NCBI RefSeq assembly: GCF_004361855.1
Contig: NZ_SNWQ01000010.1
Span: 62,001 to 126,000 of the forward strand
Source of the DNA: Kribbella caucasensis
GTDB lineage: Bacteria > Actinomycetota > Actinomycetes > Propionibacteriales > Kribbellaceae
DNA: 64,000 nucleotides
Direction: 5' to 3'
Shown here: one piece after another, positions 52,758 to 61,028 of the stretch
How the letters are laid out: each line of letters begins with the position of its first letter
Numbering within the stretch: the first letter of the stretch is position 1
Position numbers and translations under genes: made by a program
The notes under the pieces: model-generated
The model's database searches: none
Seen by the model: the letters and a program-made list of their open reading frames with translations, nothing else
Told to the model about the DNA's origin: nothing

Positions 52758-54174
52758 CCTCACCGCCGATCGCGCCTACGAGCTCGACCGCAAGCACGTC
52801 TTCCACTCCTGGTCCGCTCAGGCGAGCCTCGACCCGATGGTGATCACCAAGGCCGAGGGCTCCTACATCTGGGACCGGTACGGGAATCGCCTGCTGGACT
52901 TCACGTCTCAGCTCGTCTTCACCAACCTCGGGCATCAGCATCCGCGCATCGTCAAGGCGATCCAGGAGCAGGCAGCCACCTTGTGCACGGTGGCGCCGGC
53001 GTACGCGAACAGCGCCCGATCCGAGGCCGCACGCCTCATCGCGTCGCACACACCGGGGGATCTGAACCGGATCTTCTTCACGAACGGCGGGGCTGATGCC
53101 AACGAGCACGCCGTACGGATGGCCCGCCTGCACACCGGTCGGCACAAGGTGCTGTCGACGTATCGCTCCTATCACGGCGGCACACAACTGGCCGTCAACC
53201 TCACCGGTGATCCCAGGCGCTGGGCGAACGACACCGGATCCACCGGCACGGTTCACTTCTTCGGGCCCTTCCTGTACCGCAGCGCGTTCTCGGCCACCAC
53301 GGACGAGGAGGAACGCGAACGCGCGCTCGCGCATCTCGAGCAGGTCATCGCACTCGAAGGACCAGGGACGATCGCCGCGATCGTACTCGAGTCGATCCCC
53401 GGTACGGCGGGCATCATGATCCCGCCGCCCGGCTATCTGCAAGGCGTCCGGGAACTGTGCGACCGGCACGGCATCATGCTCATCGCCGACGAGGTGATGG
53501 CCGGCTTCGGCCGGGCCGGCAAGTGGTTCGCCATCGAGCACGCCGAGGTCGTCCCGGACCTGCTGACCTTCGCGAAGGGCGTGAACTCCGGCTACGTCCC
53601 GCTCGGCGGCGTCGCCATCTCGGAGGCGATCTACCAGACCTTTGCCGACCGCCCCTATCCCGGCGGGCTCACCTACTCAGGACATCCACTGGCCTGCGCC
53701 GCGGCCGTCGCCACCATCGAGACCATGCAAGACGACCGCATCGTCGAGCACGCAGCGGCACTGGGCACCGACGTGTTCGGACCAGCGCTACGGGAGCTCG
53801 CCGCCAAGCACGAATGGATCGGCGAGGTCCGTGGAACTGGCGTGTTCTGGGCCATCGAACTGGTCAGCAACCGCGAAACCCGCGAGCCCCTTGCGCCATA
53901 CGGCGGAACCAGCCCGCAGCTCGCAGCGATCCTCGCCGCAAGCTCCCGACGCGGACTCCTGCCCTTCGCGAACTTCAACCGCATCCACCTCGTACCACCG
54001 TTGACCATCACCGCCGCCGAAGCCCACGAAGGTCTCGACATCCTCGACCAAGCCCTGACCGAGGCCGCAAGTGCGTCTCACCGGCCAAGTGCAGCGTCTC
54101 GCCTCGACGCGGCTCAGGCGGGGGTCCACACTGTGGGTGAGGTTCGGCGCGCTGGTCCAGCTGGGTCTGCCTGA
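52750..54174 (+). CDS. Class-III omega-aminotransferase (beta-alanine type)
   Basis: A 474-residue PLP enzyme. FTNGGADANEHAVRMAR, SYHGGT, the IADEVMAGFGRAGKWFA motif with the cofactor Asp, and Lys276 in TFAKGVNSGYVPLGG are all present. Paired with mmsA it probably turns beta-alanine or 3-aminoisobutyrate into the semialdehyde used by MmsA. The last 35 or so residues (after LDQALTEAA) run past the usual family end and look low-complexity, perhaps a read-through extension caused by loss of an earlier stop. Confidence 0.9.
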   Translation: MSDLTADRAYELDRKHVFHSWSAQASLDPMVITKAEGSYIWDRYGNRLLDFTSQLVFTNLGHQHPRIVKAIQEQAATLCTVAPAYANSARSEAARLIASHTPGDLNRIFFTNGGADANEHAVRMARLHTGRHKVLSTYRSYHGGTQLAVNLTGDPRRWANDTGSTGTVHFFGPFLYRSAFSATTDEEERERALAHLEQVIALEGPGTIAAIVLESIPGTAGIMIPPPGYLQGVRELCDRHGIMLIADEVMAGFGRAGKWFAIEHAEVVPDLLTFAKGVNSGYVPLGGVAISEAIYQTFADRPYPGGLTYSGHPLACAAAVATIETMQDDRIVEHAAALGTDVFGPALRELAAKHEWIGEVRGTGVFWAIELVSNRETREPLAPYGGTSPQLAAILAASSRRGLLPFANFNRIHLVPPLTITAAEAHEGLDILDQALTEAASASHRPSAASRLDAAQAGVHTVGEVRRAGPAGSA

Positions 54175-54197
54175 CCTCGCCTCGACGGGGAGGACAC

Positions 54198-54818
54198 ATG
54201 GTTTCCGGGTTCCACAGCGGTAGCCGGTCGCTGCAAGATCGCTTCGACACGCGAGCCCTGGCCGACCGTATCGACGGACTGCTCGTCAAAGACACCATCA
54301 GCGAGGGTGATCGCGCCTTCATCGAAGATCGCGACATGTTCTTCCTCGCGACGGCCGACGCCGAGGGACGGCCGACGTGCTCCTACAAGGGCGGCGAGCC
54401 GGGCTTCGTCCACGTGCTGGATCCGCACACCTTGGTCTTTCCGAACTACGACGGAAACGGCATGTACCTCTCGACCGGCAACGTCCTGGTCAACGGCGAC
54501 GTGGGGATGCTGTTCATCGACTTCGAGCGCGGCCACCGGATGCGGCTGGAGGGCACCGCGAGCATCGACCTCGATGACCCATTGCGGGGTGACTACCCGG
54601 AGGCGCAGTTCGTCGTCCGGGTCCGCGCGCGAGCGGTCTACCCCAACTGTCCGCGCTACATCCACCGGTACGAGCTCGTACGGCGGTCGCGGTTCGTGCC
54701 GCGCAACGACTGCCTGACTCCGGTCCCGGAGTGGAAGCGCTCCGACTGGGCGTTCGACGCGCTGCCCGACCACGACCCAGCCCGCGATCCAGGCGAACGC
54801 GACATACTCGGCCGCTGA
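54198..54818 (+). CDS. Pyridoxamine 5'-phosphate oxidase-fold flavoprotein
   Basis: A 206-residue split-barrel protein. FFLATADAEGRPTCSYKGGEPGFVHV and YLSTGNVLVNGDVGMLFID are the conserved strands of the PPOX-like family that bind FMN or F420. The linkage to the preceding aminotransferase (24 bases) may be chance. It is not the vitamin B6 enzyme by length and sequence; detoxification or flavin/F420-dependent reduction is possible. GGGGAGGA lies before the ATG. Confidence 0.85.
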   Translation: MVSGFHSGSRSLQDRFDTRALADRIDGLLVKDTISEGDRAFIEDRDMFFLATADAEGRPTCSYKGGEPGFVHVLDPHTLVFPNYDGNGMYLSTGNVLVNGDVGMLFIDFERGHRMRLEGTASIDLDDPLRGDYPEAQFVVRVRARAVYPNCPRYIHRYELVRRSRFVPRNDCLTPVPEWKRSDWAFDALPDHDPARDPGERDILGR

Positions 54819-54870
54819 GCCCGGCAAACCGCCGCGTGACCGCCACGGAGCGTTGGAATTGCCGGAGGGC

Positions 54871-55248
54871 TCAGCGCTTGTCGGTCAGGGTGCCTCGGGC
54901 GAAGGCGACGGCCTCGGCGAGCAGGGTTTGCCAGAGCCGGCGATCGATCGTTGCGATTGCGACCCACTCCCGGAAGACCTTGCCGGCGGGGGCGAAGTGG
55001 TCGCCGGTGCCGGTCTTCACGAGTTCGGCGACTCGTTCGCTGGGCAGTTTCACGACCAGGCAGCCGGACTTGTCGTCATACGAAGCGAGGAACTGCCCGG
55101 CCAGCCGCACGCAGGGGTAGCCCATCATCGTCGACCGGCCGACCGCGGGGTCGTAGAGCAGGTCGTCGGTGAGCTCGTCGTACAGGTCGCGGGCGTCGTC
55201 CCCGCCGGAGTGGTCCGGCGGGGAGGTGCGCTTCGGGTCTTGTGCCAT
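54871..55248 (-). CDS. TfoX N-terminal-like small protein
   Basis: A 125-residue protein. STMMGYPCVRLAGQFLASYDDKSGCLVVKLPSERV resembles the core strands of the TfoX-N/YjhX-type domain, with MMGYPCV at the place of the usual MFGG motif. No further domain is visible and the function of such single-domain proteins is unknown. It overlaps the VOC gene by ATGA. The C-terminal half (WVAIATIDRRLWQTLLAEAVAFA) is helical, with a DUF1801-like character. Confidence 0.75.
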   Translation of the reverse strand: MAQDPKRTSPPDHSGGDDARDLYDELTDDLLYDPAVGRSTMMGYPCVRLAGQFLASYDDKSGCLVVKLPSERVAELVKTGTGDHFAPAGKVFREWVAIATIDRRLWQTLLAEAVAFARGTLTDKR

Positions 55249-55637
55249 CAGGCCGCCGGCGGGGTGAAGACGCCGAACTGGTTGCCTGACGGGTCGCGCA
55301 GGTACGCGAACGCCGGGGCGCCCGGGCCGGGGTCGAGGTGTTTGCTGACTACCGAGCCGCCGAGCTGTTCGGCGTCGGCGCAGGTGGCCTCGAGGTCGGC
55401 GACGAGGATGTAGAACACCGCGTGGTCGGGCACCTGCCCACCGGTGCCGAAGATGCCGCCCATCGGCTCGTCGGTACCGGAAGCCTTGATGTTGCGGTAG
55501 TCCATGCCGCCGCTCGCGGCTGGGCCGTCTGCCTCGAAGGTCCAGTCGAAGAGGCTGCCGTAGAACTTCTGGGCGCCGTCCGGGTCGCTGGTGGCGACCT
55601 CGAACCAGGCCAGGGCGCCAGGAGTACGAGTGGTCAT
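55248..55637 (-). CDS. VOC-family (glyoxalase-fold) protein
   Basis: A 129-residue single-repeat VOC protein: ALAWFEVATSDPDGAQKFYGSLFDWTF at the start and LRDPSGNQFGVFTP at the end match CFP-30/AQ-like small VOC proteins. AAGGAG lies 6-7 bases before the ATG at 55637; nine residues of longer frame are unlikely. It is cotranscribed with the TfoX-N-like gene and lies 23 bases after the YafY-type regulator gene. Substrate unknown. Confidence 0.88.
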   Translation of the reverse strand: MTTRTPGALAWFEVATSDPDGAQKFYGSLFDWTFEADGPAASGGMDYRNIKASGTDEPMGGIFGTGGQVPDHAVFYILVADLEATCADAEQLGGSVVSKHLDPGPGAPAFAYLRDPSGNQFGVFTPPAA

Positions 55638-55660
55638 GGGTGTCTCCTTCATTGTGCGGA

Positions 55661-56449
55661 TCACCCACCGGAGCGGCGGGCTGCACTCACCGTCCCAGGG
55701 GTTCGCGACACCCCTATGTCGGTGTTCGGGAGAAGATCTTCGGGACGCAGCGCGGACTCCGGCAGCTTCGTGTCATGGCCGTCGACCTTCAATTCGCGCG
55801 TAGCGCGGGGCGGGCGCGGCAGTGACGGCACGCGCTCGGCCCGGCTGATGCGATCCATCCGGAACACCCGGTCGTCCTGTCTCAGGTGGCACCAGGCGGT
55901 GAGGTACGAGCCGTTCGGACCGACGACGATGTGCTGTGGCTCGATCTCTCGCTCGGTCTGGATGCCGCCGACGTCGAGGTAGCCGATGCGCAGGACGTGG
56001 TTGTCGTGCACGGCTCGCCAGATCGTCTCGGCGATCTCCGTGTCGGGATCAGGGACCGGCTGGACGAGCAGCCTGACCTTGGCGGCGGCCGTGCGCGCCT
56101 CCTCGAGTGCGCGCTCCGGCATGGCGGACATGATCTTCTGCAACGCGCTGCGGGCGTCGCGGGTGAAGAGCACGTGGTTGCTCCGGCTCAGTGCGACGGC
56201 GACAGCCGCCGCTTCGCGGGGGGTGAAGTTGAGCGGCGGCAGGCTCATCGACCGGTCGAGCATGTAGCCACCGGTGCGACCTTGCTTGGTCGTGAGTGGC
56301 ACACCGGCCTGCCCGAGCGCGCTCAGGTCGCGCTCGACGGTCCGGACACTGACCTCGAAGTGCCCGGCCAACTGCCGGGCCGTACGACCCCTCGGCCCAG
56401 CCGCCCGCAACTCCTCGACCAGCGCATACAGCCGGTCAATCCGGTTCAT
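55661..56449 (-). CDS. YafY-type HTH/WYL-domain transcriptional regulator
   Basis: A 262-residue regulator: an N-terminal winged helix (RTARQLAGHFEVSVRTVERDLSALGQAG, about 22-49), a linker, and a WYL-type ligand domain (about 140-225; LRIGYLDVGG ... VVGPNGSYLTAWCHLRQDDRVFRMDRI). WYL proteins often sense nucleotides or nucleic-acid ligands. It leads the small operon with the VOC and TfoX-N-like genes and probably controls them. The C-terminal 40 residues are low-complexity. Confidence 0.88.
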   Translation of the reverse strand: MNRIDRLYALVEELRAAGPRGRTARQLAGHFEVSVRTVERDLSALGQAGVPLTTKQGRTGGYMLDRSMSLPPLNFTPREAAAVAVALSRSNHVLFTRDARSALQKIMSAMPERALEEARTAAAKVRLLVQPVPDPDTEIAETIWRAVHDNHVLRIGYLDVGGIQTEREIEPQHIVVGPNGSYLTAWCHLRQDDRVFRMDRISRAERVPSLPRPPRATRELKVDGHDTKLPESALRPEDLLPNTDIGVSRTPGTVSAARRSGG

Positions 56450-56595
56450 ACCCGCAGGCTAAACGTGCCCGGGGACAAAACGTCGATGCGATCGCCACAC
56501 TCCGCGGCTACCTACCGGGCCCGCCCGGCAGTACTGTTGCCGCACCGCTTGGCGGCCCCGGGGGGCTGGCGGGGCCATCACGCGTGGAGGCGACG

Positions 56596-56682
56596 ATGCG
56601 GCGGTTGTGGGTTTCTGCTCTGCTCGTCGCCACGGTCGCGCCGACGGCCGGCGGCAGCGCGATGGTCCAGCAGGTGGAGTAG
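56596..56682 (+). CDS. Mini-ORF in front of the CHAT gene (28 residues)
   Basis: An ATG at 56596 with GGAGG five bases upstream opens a 28-codon frame ending in TAG at 56680-56682. Its hydrophobic N-terminus (MRRLWVSALLVATVAPTAGG) looks like a signal peptide or single helix. The next gene starts three bases later with a GTG whose SD (GGAG, 56676-56679) lies in the end of this frame, so translation of the two is likely coupled. It may be a real micropeptide or simply a translational entry point. Confidence 0.5.
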   Translation: MRRLWVSALLVATVAPTAGGSAMVQQVE

Positions 56683-56685
56683 CCG

Positions 56686-59600
56686 GTGGGCGCCTGGTGG
56701 CAGTGGCTGATGGTGGCGGCAAGCCTCGCCGCGGTGGTCAGCCGGACGCGAGAGGTCGCCGGCCGGCGATCCGGTTGTGGCCCAGTACTCGGCTCCCTGG
56801 TCGTCGGGCTGCTCGTCTGGGGCCTGGCCGCGTGGCTGCTGCGCACGCCGCTGCATTGGATGGTCGAGAACGGCTTGGCCACCGCGATCCTCCTCGCCCT
56901 GATCGGGCTCGCGGTAGGCACCTATGAACCGCTGGTCGGGTACGGCGCGGCTGTCGTGTACACCTTCTGGCGGCCCGAGCCGGACCTACTGCTCTGGTGG
57001 GTGCTGCCGATCGTCGTCGGGTACACGGCACGCCGCTCGACCACCGCGTTCCGAGGCTCCGAATGGTGGAACCAGAAGGGCCTCCGCCGCGAGCTAGTCG
57101 CAATCTGGCGCGGCCCTCAGCCGCCCGGACTGGCGGACCGGGCAATGCAGTACGGCGCGCTGGTGGCGGGCGCGATCCCAGCAGTCGCGGCGGTAGCCGT
57201 GGTCAGCTGGGGCCCGTCAGCTGTCGGTGACCTGCCGCTGCTGCTCGGCGGCTTGCTGATCACTGGGCAATGCTGGCTCTGGCACTACGGTGAGCGGCGG
57301 CTGACGCGGCCATATCGGAAGGGCTCGCGGTTCAGCCAGATGCTGTTCATCCTCGGCGGGATCGGTCTGGCCGCGACGCCGCTGGGAGAGCTGGTGGTCC
57401 GGGCCTGGCGGGCGGTGGATGCACCGGTGGTGGCGGGGATCGCGGTCGCGCTGGCCGGGGTGGCGGCGGCGATGCTGCTCACCTTGGTGCTGCGTCGCTC
57501 GATGACCAGCCGGCGTAGGACGGGCTTGACCCTGCTGGTCGGGGGGAACCTCAACGCGCTGTTCATCAGCCGCGGGCTGTTCGTGTTCAGTGTCGCGGGG
57601 CTATTCCAGCCCGAGCCCGCGCTGCTGTGGGCTGCCCTGGGTCTGGTCTCGCTTGAGGCGCTGCGATCGGTCTGGGACATCTGGTTCACCGGCTGGACGA
57701 ACCAGCGGCGCGGAGACATCTCCCGGCTCGTCGGGTACGACGATCACCTGGTCGACCAGGTCCTGAACTACTGGGGGTACGACGCCCTGCTGGCGCACCC
57801 GGCGCGGCCGGACCTGTCGATGGTGGATCTGCTCAGCGAAGAGGCGCTGCGGGCGGCACACGGCTCGGCGGCGCCGCTGCAGGGCATGTTCGACTCCGCT
57901 CCGGGTGGGGCCGAGCCGCTGACCGGGCAGCATGCGCTGCGTTGGATCGAGATCGCCGAGCGGGCGATCCAGCTGGCCGAATCGGAGGTGCTGCCTCGCA
58001 TCCCCGAGCAGCACCGGCCGCTGCTCACCAAGCACCTCGCGTCGGTGCGGGTCCAGTGCGCACTGATCAAGGGAAACGTCTACCAGTACCTCAACTGGCC
58101 CGAGGAGGCGGTACAGGCGTGGCACGAGGCGGTACAGGGCTCCGAGGCGCTTGGCTGGCGCCAGATGGCCGCGGTGTGCGCGAGCAGCGAAGCGATCGGC
58201 TGGGCGGCCCGACTGGCCCGGCCGGACGAGGCGCTCGCGGCGCTGGCGCCGTACCTGGAGCAGGATCTTGCGCCGCCGGTGCGGCGACATGTGCTGCTGC
58301 AGGCGGGGTTCGTGACCGCCACCGTCGACCCGGACCGCGCGAAGCTGCTCCTGGACGAGGCCCAGCAGATCCGGTGGCGGCCCCGTGACCTGAAGCCGCT
58401 GTTGCGCGAGGCCGGTGATCCGGGCGTCAGTCTGCAGGTGTTCATCGCCCGCCGCCGGCTCGCCGGTGTGGTCCGGAGCATGGAGGACATGACGTTGGCG
58501 CTGTGGCCCGTGCCAGAACATGTGCCGGCCAACCGCCGGCTCCCGGCCTTCCCGAGGGAGTTGGAGTTCCCAGGTCGCCGGCGCACCATCAGCGGGCTCA
58601 ACCGGCTCAGCGAGGGCAACCCCGCCGCGGCCATCCCGTTGCTACTCGACGGTGCGGAGCATGCTGCCCGGGACGGCCACCTCAGCTGGGTGGTCCAAGC
58701 GCACGCCGGGCTGGCCGACGCCTACCTGGAGGAGTCCGACCCAATCGCGGCGTACCGGCATCTACGGCTTGCGCTGACGGCCAGGGAGCAGATCCACGAG
58801 CGGGTGCTCGACTCCGACGACCGGATCGATGTGGCAGGCCGTACGTCGGACCTGTACACGCTCGGAGTGCACCTGCTGGTGATCTCTGCCGAGTACGAGC
58901 CCTCCGGTGAGGGCTGGCCGGAGCAGCCGTACGCCGAGGCGCTGATGCTGGTGGAGCGAGCCCGATCCCGGGTGTTCCTCCAGTTGCTCGGCGAGGCTCT
59001 GCCGGAGCCCCTCGACTCCTCGGAAGAAGAGCTCTTCGCGGCCGAGCGCGCGGCGTACAAGGCGTACCGGAACGCGTCGCCGGACCGGGTGCGGCAGGCC
59101 CGCGACGCATTGGAGGAGACGTGGGCCGGCCTCGCGTCCACCGACGACGGCGCCGAGTATGCGGCGTTGCGCCGCGGCGACCCGATCTCGTACCCAGAGA
59201 TCCAGGAGTTGCTCCGAGCAGACCCCCCGGCCACCCTGGTCGAGTACTACGTCGGCGAGGAGGAGACGTATGTCTTCGTGGCCACCGCCGCCCACCCGCA
59301 GCCGCAGGTGTTCACTGTGGAGCTGGGGCGGGAGCAGATCAGGAACGTAGCTACGGACGCGTTCGGCGCCGGGCACGGAGCGCCGCGGTTGCTCGCCGTC
59401 GATCTTGCGGAGTGGCAGGACGTACTGCGGCCGCTGGTCGAACCTGTGTTCGGCGCGTGCGGGGACGGCGACCTGCTCTGTCTCGCGCCGCACGATGTCC
59501 TGCACTACCTGCCACTGCACGCGATCCCGGTGGACGGAGTAACCCTCGCCGACCGGCATCCGGTCTGCTACAGCCCGAGCGCGTCGGTGATGAAGTACGC

Positions 59601-60483
59601 CCAGGCCAAGCGGGTCGACCACCGGGAGACCCCACTGATCCTGGCCGACGCCCAGGCCGAGGCGCCGCTGCCGCACGCGCGGCACCAGGCCCGCGCCATC
59701 AGCGCCCTGTTCGACTCCGGTGACCCGCCGCTGATCGGCCCGGTGGCGGACCTCGCCACGATCCACGATCGGCTCGCTGCGTCAGACCGTCCGGACATCC
59801 TACACCTGGCCTGCCACGGCACCTTCGACCCGGAGCACCCGGAGCGGTCCGGGATCGTGCTTGCGGACGGGCCGCTGACCGTACAGGACATCCTGGGACT
59901 GCGGCTCGACCTGGACCTGGTCACACTCAGCGCGTGCGACTCCGGGGTCAGCCAGAACCGGCCCGGGGACGAGTTGATCGGACTGACCCGGGCGTTCATC
60001 TACGCCGGCACGCCGTCGGTGCTGGTCAGCCTGTGGTCCGTGGACGAGGTGTCGACCGGGCTGCTGATGACCGCTTTCTACCGCGGACTGCGCGCCGGGC
60101 TGACCAAAGCGGATGCGCTGCGCGCCGCCCAGCGGGAGGTGCGAACCGCTACGATCTCCGACGTGCTCCAGGTGTGTGCCGAGGCGCGGCTCGCCGCCGC
60201 CGGTGCGGGTGACGAGGCGACCGTCCGGCTGCTCGACCGCGACATCGCCGACCTCCACTACCAGGCCAGAGACTTCGCCACCGCGTTGAGTGGTTATCAG
60301 GCCCTGGCCGACACTGCGTCCGGCGCGGAGCAGCACGATGGCGCCGAAGAACGTGAGCTGGTTGCGGCAGTGGCCCGGGCTCGGCGGGCGATGCGGGCTG
60401 CCGGTCCGGTCGACTACGCGGCGACCCCGTTCTCCCATCCGTACCACTGGGCACCGTTCGTCCTGATGGGCGACTGGCGATGA
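56686..60483 (+). CDS. Membrane-anchored TPR-CHAT protease (1265 residues)
   Basis: A very large protein with three parts. Residues about 5-330 hold around ten hydrophobic segments. Residues about 420-830 form a helical TPR-like repeat region. Residues about 900-1170 are a CHAT (caspase HetF-associated with TPRs) peptidase domain with catalytic His1044 (LHLACHG) and Cys1084 (LSACDSG); IYAGTPSVLVSLWSVDE is also typical, and the end HPYHWAPFVLMGDW is usual for CHAT proteins. The start is a GTG behind a SD. It overlaps the next gene by ATGA. CHAT proteases act as activated proteases in bacterial conflict and signalling; a multi-pass membrane N-terminus is an uncommon arrangement. Confidence 0.9.
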   Translation: MGAWWQWLMVAASLAAVVSRTREVAGRRSGCGPVLGSLVVGLLVWGLAAWLLRTPLHWMVENGLATAILLALIGLAVGTYEPLVGYGAAVVYTFWRPEPDLLLWWVLPIVVGYTARRSTTAFRGSEWWNQKGLRRELVAIWRGPQPPGLADRAMQYGALVAGAIPAVAAVAVVSWGPSAVGDLPLLLGGLLITGQCWLWHYGERRLTRPYRKGSRFSQMLFILGGIGLAATPLGELVVRAWRAVDAPVVAGIAVALAGVAAAMLLTLVLRRSMTSRRRTGLTLLVGGNLNALFISRGLFVFSVAGLFQPEPALLWAALGLVSLEALRSVWDIWFTGWTNQRRGDISRLVGYDDHLVDQVLNYWGYDALLAHPARPDLSMVDLLSEEALRAAHGSAAPLQGMFDSAPGGAEPLTGQHALRWIEIAERAIQLAESEVLPRIPEQHRPLLTKHLASVRVQCALIKGNVYQYLNWPEEAVQAWHEAVQGSEALGWRQMAAVCASSEAIGWAARLARPDEALAALAPYLEQDLAPPVRRHVLLQAGFVTATVDPDRAKLLLDEAQQIRWRPRDLKPLLREAGDPGVSLQVFIARRRLAGVVRSMEDMTLALWPVPEHVPANRRLPAFPRELEFPGRRRTISGLNRLSEGNPAAAIPLLLDGAEHAARDGHLSWVVQAHAGLADAYLEESDPIAAYRHLRLALTAREQIHERVLDSDDRIDVAGRTSDLYTLGVHLLVISAEYEPSGEGWPEQPYAEALMLVERARSRVFLQLLGEALPEPLDSSEEELFAAERAAYKAYRNASPDRVRQARDALEETWAGLASTDDGAEYAALRRGDPISYPEIQELLRADPPATLVEYYVGEEETYVFVATAAHPQPQVFTVELGREQIRNVATDAFGAGHGAPRLLAVDLAEWQDVLRPLVEPVFGACGDGDLLCLAPHDVLHYLPLHAIPVDGVTLADRHPVCYSPSASVMKYAQAKRVDHRETPLILADAQAEAPLPHARHQARAISALFDSGDPPLIGPVADLATIHDRLAASDRPDILHLACHGTFDPEHPERSGIVLADGPLTVQDILGLRLDLDLVTLSACDSGVSQNRPGDELIGLTRAFIYAGTPSVLVSLWSVDEVSTGLLMTAFYRGLRAGLTKADALRAAQREVRTATISDVLQVCAEARLAAAGAGDEATVRLLDRDIADLHYQARDFATALSGYQALADTASGAEQHDGAEERELVAAVARARRAMRAAGPVDYAATPFSHPYHWAPFVLMGDWR

Positions 60484-61028
60484 CCGCGAACCCCAACGAC
60501 ACAATGGCGGCGCTGGCCGACGCGTCCGTCACGGTGTTGCCGTGGCCACCTCCCGAGCCGCCGTCCGGACGGTCCGCTGGTAGCCGGTACGTCGTACTCG
60601 CCCTTGCCGGGCACGGACCGGTCGCGGTCGCCGAGGGCGCCGGGGACTTCCGGCCGGCGGTAGTGATCGGCGCGGAGGTGCGGTTGGCCGATCTGGTCGC
60701 CGCCGACGGCATGTCGCTGCTGGACCTCGACCCGTACGGGCTGGTCGTCGTCGACGCCGACACCGTGGTCGGCGTAGTGCCCGGGGAGGTGCTGGACGAG
60801 TACCTGGGGGCCGGGCAGGCGCCCGTGCCACGGCCGATGGGTCCATTGGAGAGCGCGGCCGGCGGACAGTTGCACGGCAGCCACACCACGCCGGCCGCGG
60901 TGGTGATGTGCGCTGCGCCCGGCTGCAACCATCCGAACCCGCTGGCCTTCTTCGATCGACGGCATCCACCTGCCTGCGCCAATCCGGACCAGCCCCCGCA
61001 CCTGCTCGCCGTACCGGGACTCGGATGA
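60480..61028 (+). CDS. Small CBS-like/zinc-binding partner of the CHAT protease
   Basis: A 182-residue protein I do not recognise in full. After a Pro-rich start there is a segment like half a CBS domain (VRLADLVAADGMSLLDLDP, then YGLVVVDADTVVGVVPGEVL), which in CBS proteins binds adenosyl nucleotides. The C-terminus has Cys and His spaced as a probable zinc knuckle (CAAPGCNHPNPLAFFDRRHPPACANP, from about residue 144). There is no membrane segment. It overlaps the genes on both sides by ATGA, so it is surely part of the CHAT system; it could be a substrate or ligand sensor. Confidence 0.75.
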   Translation: MTANPNDTMAALADASVTVLPWPPPEPPSGRSAGSRYVVLALAGHGPVAVAEGAGDFRPAVVIGAEVRLADLVAADGMSLLDLDPYGLVVVDADTVVGVVPGEVLDEYLGAGQAPVPRPMGPLESAAGGQLHGSHTTPAAVVMCAAPGCNHPNPLAFFDRRHPPACANPDQPPHLLAVPGLG

